From Ypsolopha sequella (lineage: Eukaryota; Arthropoda; Insecta; Lepidoptera; Ypsolophidae), in assembly GCA_934047225.1 (NCBI GenBank), contig OW203989.1, positions 10,267,977 through 10,331,976 on the forward strand: a stretch of DNA of 64,000 nt, given 5' to 3'. The position numbers were made by a program, and so were the translations under genes. This document shows positions 47,001 through 53,144 of the stretch, piece after piece (positions within the stretch are counted from its first letter, which is position 1; each line of letters begins with the position of its first letter). The notes beneath the pieces were generated by a model. That model saw only the letters and a list, made by a program, of their open reading frames with translations. It was not told the DNA's origin and made no database searches.

Positions 47001-50000
47001 TTATTTATAAGGAAGAACATATAATAATATATAAGTATAGATATGCATATAAATATTGTGTGTGCTGAGGACATCTAAATTCTAAATACGTAAAATTAGT
47101 TGAGTGTTGTGTGAGTGTGTGTGTATTTAGTTGCCTGTGTACACTAAAATATACGGCGATTAATGATTAAGATATTTCCTTTTGGTGCATTGCTTTTTAG
47201 GACTGAAAGAATGATTTAAGAAGGGTAGCCATTAATTTTATTAATGTAAGTTTTTTATATGGGTGGTAGGGGGGGGAGAGATTCCTGACATTAACATTGT
47301 AGCTAAAAGGTCAAGTTGGGTATCATTTTCGAGTAAATCAAATACGTAGAATTCATTTCTGCTATTCAGTTTGCAATATTTTCCACAGAAAAGCTAAAAA
47401 AAAAGAAAATATGTAATCGTCATTTTCCTTTTTTTTGTACAAAGTCGTCCATATCATTTTTAATTTAACAGATGATAAAATAAAAATTATTAATTTTAAA
47501 AGCCTATTTAATCTCCCTTTTAAAAAGTACCCACATGATGTATTAGTCTGAGTAAAATAGATGAAAAAAAAAAAAAAACTCCACAATATCGAGAACACTA
47601 TAAATTACAAAGACCCGATTTTGACCACAAACTCTTATGACAGAAAAAGATGGTGCAGTTTAAGTTAGAGTAAGCATGTCTTAATAATGCCTGTTACTGG
47701 TATTCAGGACCCAGGTAGTGATAAATCAAACTAAAATGCCTTATTTGAAAAATGCGAGAGTCACTTTAGTTTCAAAGGGGAGAAATTTCTGGAGACGCTT
47801 AAGGGAATGAAATGTGGCAAAGACTTTCCTGCTGACCTCACGCAGCCCACGTCAGATTACAATCAATTTTTTGCAGATTTAGTGTAGGCAATAGGGGTAT
47901 CGTTATAAACTACTTGTGGAATTACCGTTTGATTGAGAAGGTTAGTCATATATCTGCTACCGAAAATAATGGCTTGAGATTTTTTGGGATTAACCAAAAG
48001 TCCGAAAGCCTCCGCCCACCTGTGAATGTTTGAAAGATCACTGTTCATTTCTGAGACAGCAATATCTGCCTCAATTACGACAAAGTGGCGGTAGAGTTGT
48101 AAATCGTCTGCGTAAAGATAGTAGTTTGAAGAAAGAACATTGGAAACAGAATTTATAAAAATTGAAAAAAGGAGAGGAGAGAGGACACCACCTTGAGGTA
48201 CACCAGCAGTCAATTGGCACCACTCCGAGGAAACTTCATCCGAGCGTATGCACTGCAGGCGACCCCTTAAATAAGTATCAAACCATTCTGTGACAAGAGG
48301 AGATACGTTAAGAGAGCTAAGAATGCTAAGGAGTACATCGAAGTCTACACAGTTAAATGCATTACTGAAATCCAATAGTGTAAGTATAGTCAGTTTCTTA
48401 TTGTCAATAGCTAATCTTATATCATTGGAGACTTTCAGGAGTGCCGTGACCTATTTTTAGATAAGAAATACGAAATTTGGTTGTGGACTAAAGACTCAAG
48501 AACTTTAGAAAGGATAGGAAGAATGGAAATTGGACGATACTCAGAAAACGATGAAGGGTTTGTAGTCTTTGGAAGAGGGATGACATGTGCATTTTTCCAG
48601 GCTGTGGGGAATGAGCTGGTGACAAGGAGCAGTTGATAACGTCAGCTAGGACAGGTAAAAGTTCATCTAATATAAGATGCAGCGTTTGAGAGCAAATTTC
48701 GTCATCACCCACAGCCTTTGAAGTAATAGAAAGAATTGCTCTCTTAACGTCACACTCAGAAACAGTCTTGAAGGTAAAATGATCGCAGTCAGGTTTGGGC
48801 TTATTACGAAGGTTTAGGAGAGTTTTGTTTTTTAATTTGTCTTCTAAGGAGACAGGCAGTTTAGAAAAATGCTGATTAAGTGCATAGAATGAAACGCTGA
48901 AACGGTGTCACACCCTGTGAATGCATGGTAGCCTCTTAAAGCTTCTGTTTTATCTGCGATTAAATGGTTTGCTACTTCATGCACCGGTATGTAGCTATGG
49001 TATTTGCCAGTGCCGAAAGATATCCACAGCTCCTTGAGACCATGTTACTGAAGTGAAAAATAAAAGGATATCGCTATAACTACAACATCTGAATCAACCG
49101 TGTGTATCGTAATTTTTGACGCGCCATTGAGGGCATGCATGTAAAAAAAGCCTCTTCAACATAAGTCAAACAGATTAGTGAGTCGTTTGGATCATCGGAC
49201 CCGACAAATTTAACTTTAATTAAATTATCGTCAAAAAAGTAAGATTTTTTTATAATTTTATTTTAATTTCGAGATTTTTATATGAAATACTATAAGTATT
49301 ATTTCGTATATGGCCTGTACGTCTCAAGTTTAGTTAAAAATGATACTAAACTTCACGTTGTAACTAGAAAAAAAACATATATTGAATTATCATATTTTAA
49401 TAACGAAAAACTACTCCCTCTCTTTCCTACATAAATTTTTTTTATGGCTACCCTTCGTAAAATGATCTAAGGGTTCTAAGTATTCACTCTGCAAAAGGAA
49501 ACCTTTTAATCATCAAACGCCGTATATTGGGGTTTTTTGTCGTCTACAGAGGCAACTAATTTTGTGTAGTTTGGAGAAAGTAAAGTGATTTGAGACTGTA
49601 CTTGATCCCGGTATAGTAAGTACCCTTATTTAATTATTTCTAATAACTTTTCTGTATTTGCATAATCTAAGCGTCCTAGAATGTTATTCAGGGTTTGCTT
49701 TAGAGACTGTAGAGATAGCTTTCGCAATTCCGTAGATGCGCTTAGTCTGTTATATAGGACATCACTAACATCAACATCACTAATGACACGATAACATATT
49801 TGAACAAGCGATAACATTCAGACTATTTCCGACCATATTTCTTTACTGCGCTGGCCGTCACTCTTCCCTAACCAAAGATAGTAGATATCCTGGTTTTAAT
49901 GGTCCCTTTGACCTGAATAACCGTCAGCGTGGATGAACTTTCCTTTTCGTAAAGCATTCTCCTTCTCTTTCTTGATATGGGGCGAAAGTGGGATGCCAGA

Positions 50001-51423
50001 ACTTGATTGTTTTCAAACCGGTTGTTGGCCGTTTTATCGGTATTCACCCATGGCACAGTATAACTTATACTGTGCCCATGGACTCATGGACGCTCCGAAA
50101 CGATTCTAAAATTAAACTTTACGGGTTCTGATGCAATCTAGAAGATGTAAACAAAAGCGACGAGAAAAGCGGCCTTACGGAAATGAAACGTTGTATTGTT
50201 TACAAGAAAAGTGTGACGTCATCACTTTATTGGTGTAAAAAAGTATTCTATAAGTTTGTATGTGGTGTAGATGCCGTCTTCATTTTGTAGAATCCGGCAG
50301 ATTACCGAAAATACTTCCCCAAAAAGTCAAAAATAGATGCGACGATAACGACATCAACCAAGTAGGTACCTATTCCTATATACCTATACATACTGTGTAA
50401 TGACGAGCGCAGCGAGGAGAAGCGTGTTAGGTTTACATGTAAATATATTTTGGGAGCAGAGCGAAGCGAGGCGACCCTCAGTGTTCTAAGAAAATTACGA
50501 TAAGTATGCCTAAGCAAATTGTAAAATGCCGAATTCTACAACATTACCATGCCATAGACATAATATGATCCTCCCTCTCCCTATTGAGTACGACGCTATA
50601 GAAACTTACAATGTTTTTATATCCAGTATTAAATGACGTCATAAATCAATGACTAACCTAGGCGTGGGTAGAGATTCAAAGGGCAATATTCTTTTCTCAC
50701 ATATATAATACACAAAACTACATTACAAAAGTGATATTAATTGTATTTTTGTCATGTTTTTGGTACTGGCCTGTAATTCAATGGGAACTTTCTTAAAACT
50801 TGATTCCCATTTAGATAAATCGTGAGATAGAAGCTTTAAACAGAGTCAAGTGGCCCAAAATTGTAAAAAAGGCATTAGTATCTACTCTCTGAGTAGTCTC
50901 TTTTTACTTGCGATTGGTTAAGCGATTTTATAACCTCTACAACCAAACCGGTCATCTTTCACTACAGATAATAAAATGATAAACAAAAATAAACATACCA
51001 ACTCCAAACATTTAGCGATGGATAGACTGCTGATATACATTTCGGTTTACTTTGAAAAACAAGAAGTTTTCCTCAAGACAGTAGTACACACGCGTGGTCA
51101 GAAATACGACCTTGTTGAGACTGCTGGCTGACTGACTGAACTGACTGACTGACTGCCCGCGAAAAAATACGTGTACGATACAGTCACAATTTTGCAGCCC
51201 GCGTTTCTCATACTTTTCAATAATAAAAGGTATTATAATCGATAATATCACTGGGAACAATGTTGCCTTTTTCTGCGGGACGCTTCTTCGCTTCGCTTCG
51301 CTTCCCTACGCGGCTTCCAACGCAAAGAACGTATCAAAAAAATATCTAAATTACAAAATAAGTATGTTCTGAAATACTAACCAGCTCCAAAAACTTGATA
51401 ATCGACAGCCTGCTTACAGCCAT
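25911..51423 (-). CDS. Four-exon gene for a 126-aa four-TM membrane protein
   Basis: Spliced from 51382-51423, 32066-32186, 27701-27800 and 25911-26028. All introns are GT-AG and the phases are 0, 1 and 2 in order. The product begins MAVSRLSIIKFLELALTCSC and ends NGAILLVDAVLTQRGG. Four hydrophobic helices are visible: about 8-25 (including CVALHYHSY at its end), 36-58 (GTFVGYLIIFAGAAAG), 66-87 (FYSLVGVALFVASGAVII) and 103-121. A positively charged loop (PSHKR) lies between helices 2 and 3, and a charged loop (KGEYKDKN) between 3 and 4. Size, topology and the NGA-LLVDAVL ending resemble insect MARVEL-like/snakeskin-type proteins of smooth septate junctions, but I cannot name the orthologue. 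The exons are GC-richer than the AT-rich introns. The introns are about 19.2, 4.3 and 1.7 kb and full of transposons. Confidence 0.82.
26212..26720. repeat. AT-rich repeat with TATTTGAAATAC motifs, interrupted
   Basis: TATTTGAAATACGTATT-type blocks occur on both sides of the fold-back 26295-26531. Degenerate ends CAGGGCTGACCAGTATTT and TGTAGTCAGACTCG hint at an old hAT-like element split by the fold-back. No clean target duplication is visible. Confidence 0.35.
26295..26531. mobile_element. Fold-back MITE, arms ~95 bp
   Basis: The inverted arms share TAAATTATTATTACATGCG, CGTGTGATTGTTGTT, ACTATATGCC and TTTCACCGATACAATTT. Total 237 bp with a ~45-bp loop. Non-coding, inside intron 3. Confidence 0.78.
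26943..27134. mobile_element. Palindromic MITE, 192 bp
   Basis: Inverted ends ATAGATACAGAAGGCCAGCT and, complemented, ATAGGTACAGAAGGCTGGCT. The centre contains GACGACGTACGTACGCGTCT. Non-coding, within intron 3. Confidence 0.65.
27191..27358. mobile_element. MITE family CTACCGCGTAATTCTCATTT, copy 2
   Basis: Near-identical to 20231-20400 in the same orientation. The ends are CAGGGGGTCTACCGCG and, complemented, CAGTGGGTCTACCGCG. No clean 8-bp target duplication is seen, so the hAT assignment is tentative. Confidence 0.78.
27701..27800 (-). CDS. Four-TM gene, exon 3
   Basis: Acceptor ACGTTCCAG, donor AA|GTAAGT. 100 bp: two bases finishing a Gly codon, 32 codons (YVMQTPSHKRIDIFYSLVGV, then ALFVASGAVIID) and two bases of a Lys codon. 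Contains the third transmembrane helix. Confidence 0.85.
27865..28025. mobile_element. 161-bp MITE family AGCCGATTCTGAAGGC, copy 2
   Basis: Same length and ends as 22853-23013. The left end AGCTGATTTTTAAGGC is mutated and the right end CCTTCAGAATCGGCT is intact. The central block (CCAAAGTAATTTAG) is inverted relative to copy 1. Located in intron 2 of the four-TM gene, 65 bp from exon 3. Confidence 0.75.
28446..28949 (-). repeat. BEL/Pao 3' LTR (in element sense)
   Basis: 504 bp, same length and apparently same sequence as 31044-31547. GC-rich compared with its surroundings. The end TGTAATCGCGGGATTACAG is a near-palindrome. The open frames inside it are identical in both LTRs and reflect duplication, not a gene. 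Confidence 0.92.
28950..29600 (-). pseudogene. BEL/Pao integrase C-terminus plus DUF5641-like domain
   Basis: Two overlapping minus frames. The first (29127-29600) holds ARALLGFISRRGTPVLIRSD, the AL...IWF-like GALHEIILNSRTLCPISSDP block and FEPLTAGHFIIGRPLTALPE, typical of the late integrase core and linker of BEL/Pao Pol. The second (28920-29102) holds GELVLIKEDDLPPLQWKLGR and KDGVIQVVDLDTA, the DUF5641 module at the Pol C-terminus. The parts are in different frames, and the N-terminal zinc finger and first catalytic Asp are missing, so no active integrase results. Confidence 0.85.
29601..29840. repeat. Degenerate minisatellite inside the BEL element
   Basis: Repeats of GTGAAAATGAGCTGAGTGTG and TGATGAGTGTGTGTG, unit about 25-40 bp, five or so irregular copies. 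Non-coding filler of the element's internal region. Confidence 0.7.
29841..30670. other. Non-coding interior of the BEL element
   Basis: AT-rich internal sequence with poly-A/poly-T runs. Short frames on both strands carry no retroviral motif. This replaces the gag-pol region of an autonomous element. Confidence 0.6.
30671..31043. repeat. Irregular repeats GAAAATGGACTGTA next to the 5' LTR
   Basis: GAAAATGGACTGTA or close variants occurs at about 30811, 30936 and 30995, interleaved with GGGGCTGGTTC and GGACCAAAAT motifs. The array ends at the putative primer-binding site beside the LTR. It may be leader sequence needed for packaging; this is inference. Confidence 0.5.
31044..31547 (-). repeat. 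BEL/Pao 5' LTR (in element sense)
   Basis: 504-bp LTR starting, in element sense, TGTTCACGCTACACTACG. It should carry the element's promoter. Followed on the plus strand by the ACTAC target duplication. Confidence 0.92.
31802..31884. repeat. Short hairpin repeat
   Basis: TTGATATGATCGTTGTTTTG and its inverted counterpart GAAACAACGATCATGTCAA enclose about 45 bp. A small MITE or hairpin in intron 2, 181 bp from exon 2. Confidence 0.5.
32066..32186 (-). CDS. Four-TM gene, exon 2
   Basis: Acceptor CTATTTCAG, donor GCAG|GTGAG. 121 bp encoding ALTCSCVALHYHSYNTEPDT, then GMLVTGTFVGYLIIFAGAAA and one base of a Gly codon. It completes the first and holds most of the second transmembrane helix. Read past the donor, the frame soon leaves the conserved hydrophobic pattern, which supports splicing here. 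Confidence 0.85.
32437..32603. mobile_element. Hairpin MITE family CTTAACTTATTTGACAG, copy 1
   Basis: The inverted arms share GTATCGATTCGG (complement CCGAATCGGTACC), CTTAACTTATTTGACAG and TTTAAGC-T-CTGTC. The second copy is 40650-42029, split by a LINE. In intron 1, 250 bp upstream of exon 2. Non-coding. Confidence 0.72.
33031..34185 (+). pseudogene. LINE ORF2 C-terminal half: reverse transcriptase
   Basis: An open 384-aa frame from a non-LTR retrotransposon. Visible RT blocks are AYLDFRKAFDRVD (about 10-22), SGVSQGSVLGPLLFILMINDL (68-88), the catalytic YADD (100-103), GDLGVVFDAQLTF and the C-terminal half with SALNSLLSAEPQCDLFADCW. The endonuclease and N-terminal RT are missing, so the copy is 5'-truncated near 33000-33030 and not autonomous. 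With no stop or frameshift over 1.15 kb it is fairly young. It is most like CR1/Jockey-related elements. It lies in intron 1, antisense to the host gene. Confidence 0.88.
34186..34336 (+). repeat. LINE 3' UTR with (AATA)n tail
   Basis: AT-rich 3' region ending in AATAATAAATAAATAAATAG, a simple-repeat tail that marks the 3' end of the retrotransposon. The truncated 5' end shows no obvious target duplication. Confidence 0.7.
34337..34934. other. Intron 1 sequence, no feature seen
   Basis: Short open frames on both strands carry no motif. Its last 8 bases, GTAGTGAG, are the target duplication of the next hAT element. Confidence 0.5.
34935..36521. mobile_element. hAT element with nested hAT, perfect 8-bp TSD
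   Basis: The terminal inverted repeats CAGTGGCGGCTG and CAGCCGCCACTG are perfect, and the host octamer GTAGTGAG occurs on both sides (34927-34934 and 36522-36529). Removing the inner element (35458-36354) leaves a non-autonomous hAT of roughly 0.68 kb. The left subterminal region has GTGCGCTCGTGCGCTGCAC, repeated in part near 35330. No transposase found. Confidence 0.9.
35458..36354. mobile_element. Nested hAT element with TATCCGGC arrays, copy 1
   Basis: The ends TAGAGATGAAACGGATA and, complemented, TAGAGATGAAACGGATAG are inverted repeats. The flanks are GTCATTTT and GTCATTAT, a near-perfect octamer duplication. Subterminal zones at 35465-35570 and 36253-36345 are packed with alternating TATCCGG/CCGGATA units. 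A second copy in opposite orientation is 56450-57282. The interior is AT-rich and non-coding. Confidence 0.85.
36590..37165. mobile_element. TTAA-type MITE family G, copy B (interrupted)
   Basis: It matches 15400-15800 (AGAAACGCG-TTGGAG, GAAAT-TTGAAATGAGGT, TCCGTCCCTCTCGCACTG, GGAGTAACAGGGAC) and ends CGCCTTAA near 37157. The CCGCGTAATTC MITE at 36840-37008 is inserted within it, so that MITE arrived later. Confidence 0.65.
36840..37008. mobile_element. MITE family CTACCGCGTAATTCTCATTT, copy 3 (inverted)
   Basis: Same element as 20231-20400 and 27191-27358, in opposite orientation. It interrupts the family-G MITE 36590-37165. Confidence 0.78.
37166..38462. other. Intron 1 sequence, no gene seen
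   Basis: Contains a fragment of the CCGGCC family at about 37800-37935 (AAACCCTATTACTAAGCC then CGTCCGTCCGTC) and A/T-rich runs. No exon-like segment recognised. Confidence 0.45.
38463..38583. mobile_element. Hairpin MITE, 121 bp
   Basis: The inverted arms share ACGGGCG/ CGCCCTTGT ends with AATAAATTAC next to them. The centre GTTTAAAACACTCGCTACGC pairs with TCGTGTTTTAAATCG. A compact palindrome, non-coding. Confidence 0.6.
38600..38690. repeat. CCGGCC-family fragment
   Basis: TTTTTAGGGTTCCGTACCCG is followed after ~30 bp by GGTACGAAACCCTTTGTGC and CGCACTTGGTCGG. Both ends of the family repeat are present and the middle is deleted. Confidence 0.6.
38938..39300 (+). repeat. Interspersed repeat with (GGAT)n tail, copy 2
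   Basis: Closely matches 4140-4500 along its whole length, including GGAGGTACCACCATCTTA, GGACAGCTCACAGGCAAAAA and GTCCAGCAGTGGACGAA. The two copies retain no common open frame. Inside intron 1. Confidence 0.7.
39330..39378. repeat. GAAGTCGGTT repeat end
   Basis: TGCAGTTGAATTGAGAACCG followed by a T-rich run and GAAGTCGGTTAA, as at 825-867. A solo 3' end of that family. Confidence 0.6.
39560..39858. repeat. CCGGCC-family repeat, full-length copy
   Basis: Starts TTTTTAGGGTTCCGTACCCA and ends CTTCGTGCGCGAGTCCGACT with CGCACTTGGCCGG. The middle has CATGAACCGTGATAGTTAGA and TGTATTTCTGTTGCTGCTAT. Non-coding, inside intron 1. Confidence 0.75.
40132..40401. mobile_element. Palindromic MITE family TACAAGGTGAC, copy 2
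   Basis: The ends TATACAAGGTGACTTTTTGA and TCAAAAAGTCACCTTGTATA are perfect inverted repeats. The arms match copies at 7369-7635 and 57288-57556. In intron 1. Confidence 0.82.
40650..42029. mobile_element. Hairpin MITE split by a LINE insertion, copy 2
   Basis: The left part (40650-40785) has TAGTGTCGATTCGGTTCGGT and the CTTAATTTACTTGACAGG arm, then most of the right arm. The remaining right end, CGTGTTACACCGAATCAACA, appears only at 42008-42027. The 1.2 kb between is a minus-strand LINE fragment. Short TTAAA at each junction is compatible with a target duplication. Confidence 0.7.
40786..42005 (-). pseudogene. LINE reverse transcriptase fragment, frameshifted
   Basis: Minus-strand pieces in order: a short region before the RT core (about 41900-42005), VVPQGSVLGPLLFLIYINDL (about 41800-41860), LFAEDISVVN with the catalytic box changed from Y/F-A-DD to FAED, then LRYGIILWGNNARDIDRVFV and VQKKCIRAICNIAPTDSCRP up to the stop at 40953. 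Frames shift between about 41411 and 41580. The 5' truncation, altered catalytic Asp and frameshifts mean it is dead. It is inserted in the MITE 40650-42029. It is CR1/Jockey-like and different from the 33031 element. Confidence 0.82.
42095..42245. repeat. Two CCGGCC-family ends
   Basis: CGGTTACGTGCGAGTCTGAC with GCGCACCTAGGGTTCCC at about 42098, and GCCGGTCAAGTGCGAGTCG at about 42219. Both are partial ends of the family. Confidence 0.55.
42246..42920. other. Intron 1 sequence, no feature seen
   Basis: AT-rich with a slightly GC-richer patch at 42385-42460. No coding or repeat structure is recognised. Confidence 0.45.
42922..43013. repeat. Half copy of the 24271-24510 fold-back
   Basis: Shares AAAGGCAGATTTCTTTTTCG, AGATTTCAGG-TTG and AAAAATTGTTCTATACC with the right half of that element. 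It is cut at its right end by a hAT-like terminus, CAGCGTTTCTTAACCTGTGG, at 43014. Confidence 0.55.
43014..43120. repeat. hAT-like terminus, single end
   Basis: CAGCGTTTCTTAACCTGTGG then TCCGCGGAACCCTGG has the form of a hAT terminal inverted repeat. I cannot find the opposite end, so it is a fragment. Confidence 0.35.
43350..43611 (+). pseudogene. LINE ORF2 C-terminus and start of its 3' UTR
   Basis: Frame RFFLRTDRSNRALRFCHHID, then SKSFTVNVVRLWNELPQTLR and FRFNLKNY with a TAA stop at 43554-43556. The A-R-WN-LP--LR motif is the standard end of CR1/Jockey-type ORF2. The 3' UTR continues at 45072 after an inserted element. Confidence 0.8.
43612..45071. mobile_element. 1.46-kb TIR element inserted in a LINE 3' UTR
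   Basis: The ends GGGTAAGGCCACCAATTTTG and, complemented, GGGTAAAGCCACGGATTTTG (then CCACA in both) are inverted repeats of about 25 bp. ATTT flanks both sides (43608-43611 and 45072-45075). Subterminal motifs TGACGAAAA and GGTAGCGTAAA recur at 43670-43740 and 44290-44345. No transposase is recognised. Superfamily unknown, since the 4-bp duplication does not fit hAT or piggyBac. Confidence 0.72.
45072..45320 (+). repeat. LINE 3' UTR remainder with (ATTC)n tail
   Basis: Continues the LINE interrupted at 43611, with GGAATAAGTCCGCCCTTGCC and TGTGCAATAAAGTGTTTATT, then an ATTCATTCATTCATTCATTC tail. AATAAA and the simple tail mark the 3' end of the element. Confidence 0.72.
45340..45500. repeat. 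SINE-like repeat fragment (copy 3)
   Basis: CAAGCAGCCAAGGCGGTTGG followed by GAGTGTTTCTACCGCCTCTG and CCCTCGAGGG is related in part to 4955-5100 in inverted orientation. Boundaries uncertain. Confidence 0.35.
45606..45765. mobile_element. ~150-bp repeat with GATCGAAT palindromes, copy 1
   Basis: Starts GGCCCGGCACTCCCAAAAAG and ends TTGTCACTTCGGAGTAGCCC. Inside, TCGATCGTTTATCGTTCG and CGAACGATATTCGATCGAA face each other. The same segment, inverted, is at 53145-53292. I infer a short MITE. Confidence 0.65.
45766..47208. other. Intron 1 sequence, no gene seen
   Basis: Very AT-rich, with short direct repeats. No complete repeat or exon-like segment is recognised. Confidence 0.45.
47640..48895 (-). 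pseudogene. LINE reverse transcriptase, frameshifted
   Basis: In minus order: a linker with KLPVSLEDKLKNKT-like text, KAVGDDEICSQTLHLILDEL, the SEYRPISILPILSKVLESLV block (48500-48560), then after a frameshift DFSNAFNCVDFDVLLSILSS (from 48375), AGVPQGGVLSPLLFSIFINS and the catalytic YADD. Further downstream SRKVFATFHSLKRLQKFLPF is visible in another frame near 47760. Several frameshifts and deletions; inactive. Jockey/CR1-like and distinct from the 33031 and 40786 copies. Confidence 0.83.
48896..49045 (-). pseudogene. Remnant of GCDT-motif transposon-associated protein
   Basis: The minus frame reads GLKELWISFGTGKYHSYIPV then HEVANHLIADKTEALRGYHA and FTGCDTVSAF. The combination LW--FGTGK, HE-A and HAFTGCDTVS-F marks a large animal protein family found in transposon-like, multi-copy genes. 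The GCD box resembles the metal-binding GCDY box of FEN/XPG-like nucleases, which is inference. The frame ends exactly where the LINE 47640-48895 begins, so the LINE split it. Confidence 0.65.
49626..50056 (-). pseudogene. Two protein-like minus frames, unrecognised
   Basis: Frame 49868-50056 (starts MPWVNTDKTANNRFENNQVL, basic patch SRKRRR) is followed by frame 49626-49817 (RLSASTELRKLSLQSLKQTL then NNILGRLDYANTEKLLEII). Their helical, charged composition looks more like real protein than the AT-rich random frames nearby. A palindrome GGCACAGTATAA/TTATACTGTGCC lies at the start of the first. They may be fragments of one decayed transposon gene. No family recognised. Confidence 0.25.
50100..51381 (-). 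other. 5' part of intron 1, no gene seen
   Basis: Contains AGCGAAGCGAGG- and GACGAGCGCAGCGAGG-like patches near 50403 and 50460, CTGACTGACTGACTG at 51125-51155, and CTTCGCTTCGCTTCGCTTC at 51287-51304. No coding sequence recognised. Intron 1 ends at donor GTTAGT (51376-51381). Confidence 0.45.
51382..51423 (-). CDS. Four-TM gene, exon 1 (start codon)
   Basis: ATG at 51421-51423 in the context AATCACCATGG, which matches the animal start-site preference. Fourteen codons MAVSRLSIIKFLEL lead to donor CTG|GTTAGT. Joined to exon 2 in phase 0, it completes the first transmembrane helix, which neither exon encodes alone. Confidence 0.78.
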
Positions 51424-51640
51424 GGTGATTCACTTCCAAAGTATTTCTAGACGAAAAAGGAGTAAACAGTTTTGTTTACAGTTTACACTGGACGCGGAAC
51501 GGCGCGCGTATTTACAAAGACGGATCCACTGAGACTGCGCAGCGCAGCGCACGCAGCAGCGTAGCTGAGCGTAGAGAAGCAGGTGGTGGAACGCTAGAGC
51601 TACCGCGATAAAAGTCCCCTGTGGAAGCCCTTATCTGCCT
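51424..51640 (-). promoter_or_regulatory. Probable promoter and 5' UTR of the four-TM gene
   Basis: A GC-rich island (51490-51615, with GCGCAGCGCAGCGCACGCAG) in otherwise AT-rich DNA lies directly upstream of the start codon. No TATA box is evident. The assignment rests on position and composition. Confidence 0.4.
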
Positions 51641-52545
51641 TAAAATATGCACCAGAATGCTTTCATTAGTGAAACTTCTCTAGTGGCACGGGCTGCTAGT
51701 TGTGTAGTATGACCATGGTTCACGAACTTGGTGGGATAGTACGGACGTGCTTTACTTATAAGTTATATGTATAAGGTTATCGTATGTATGAAGCACCTAT
51801 TTTGATAGATTCAATACTTTGAGCTAAAATATATTTAATTTTTATCGAACGTACGAAGTTCAGTTATAATGCCAGCTTTAGAAAAAAATCTCGTCACTTC
51901 AGTTTTGTTTCATTTTCAGTAAAGTAAAAGTTGTTACTTATTATTTTTTAATAAGTAGGAAACCTTACCTAGGCTTTAGAAAGTACCCATTTGGCGATAC
52001 TAACCCCTTAAGTTAACTCGGTTATAAAAAATTCAATTGTTTTGAAGCTATTGCCACAGTGTAAAAATCATATTTTTAAACTGTGGTATTACTTACTATG
52101 TCATAAAATGACTGGTTTTGCAGACATTATTTTTGTAAGTATAACATTGTTTTAGGTAAGAGATTTTGAGCGTTACAATTTTCAACAAAGGATAATTTGA
52201 TTTCTGATTATAGATTATTTATTATATTTTTAATTTAATCGTTAATTATTTGTTAGTTAATACTTATTATAAGTAATGCTTATTTGACCGGAATAACAAA
52301 AAAAAATTGAACTCGTAAGGGAATGCGCTACCGTTGATTCCTTCCTCTGTGATTGAGTAAAGAGGCGGCATAGGAAGTATCCCATTAAATTATTTACAGT
52401 TGTATCTTTGATACAACCCACTGCTTTTTCTTATGATTTCGTTACATAACCGAAGAATCTACCCTATTGGTGATTACACTGACGATTATAATCTATCTTA
52501 ATCCCTCTTGCGAGTGACATCATCTCCTATCGTCTAGCGATTATG
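51641..52545. other. Intergenic; TTAA-family end
   Basis: A fragment at 51968-52012 (AGGCTTTAGAAAGTACCCAT then TTGGCGATACTAACCCCTTAA) is one end of the family at 21039-21504. Nothing else seen. Confidence 0.45.
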
Positions 52546-53106
52546 GGTTCATACTTGAGGACCCCAGTCCTCGAGACACCCGTCCTTTAGGACCCCGGTC
52601 CTTGAGAACCCCGATCAATTTGATTATCTTTTTTTTGTTGAATTTTGCTATTATCATGCTGGTGTACCATCGATACAAAAAGTGCTTCAAAGTACATTAA
52701 TTAAATAATGTGTTAGTTTGGTTAATGCAACCTAGTTTAGAGTTAAGCTGATATAATTTTATGTTATTCCTTATTTTAGATCCCTAGAAATACTAATGAC
52801 GACCCAGAAAAGTGGAACCATTGTTAAAAATTCTACCTGGCCACTAACTAGTTATAATGAAACAATAGAGCCGGCGCTGCCAGATGATATGCCAATAAAT
52901 CTGTCTCTTTTACGCATGCATAACAATGTACTTTTCTATCTCTTTCCTGCTGATTATTCATTTTGTTAGTTTAACACTTTTGTTGGCGATTATACTTTAA
53001 GCGACATTGGCATTTTTTCAAATTTATCGGGGTTCTCAAGGATCGGGGTCCTAAAGGACGGGGGCCTAAAGGATCGGGGTCCTCGAGGAAAAACCCGCGA
53101 TTATCC
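52546..53106. mobile_element. TIR element with GGACCCC minisatellite ends
   Basis: The left zone 52558-52620 and the right zone 53027-53094 are inverted copies built of a 12-15 bp unit, AGGACCCCGGTCCT or variants, each preceded by GCGATTATGGGTT or its complement. The 400-bp interior is AT-rich and non-coding. A fold-back-like element with repetitive arms. Confidence 0.65.
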
Positions 53107-53144
53107 TTCTTTTTCAGTCGCGATGCAAGTTTTTGGGTTAGATT

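Larger units (their letters stand above)
47209..49465. mobile_element. Composite TIR element with decayed protein and nested LINE
   Basis: The left end ATGATTTAAGAAGGGTAGCC and the right end, complemented, ATCATTTTACGAAGGGTAGC start inverted repeats of about 38 bp that also share TTTATGTA/ATTAATGTA further in. The interior holds a minus-strand LINE (47640-48895), which directly abuts the remnant of a GCDT-motif protein (48896-49045). I infer that the protein belongs to the outer element. No clear target duplication. Confidence 0.5.
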
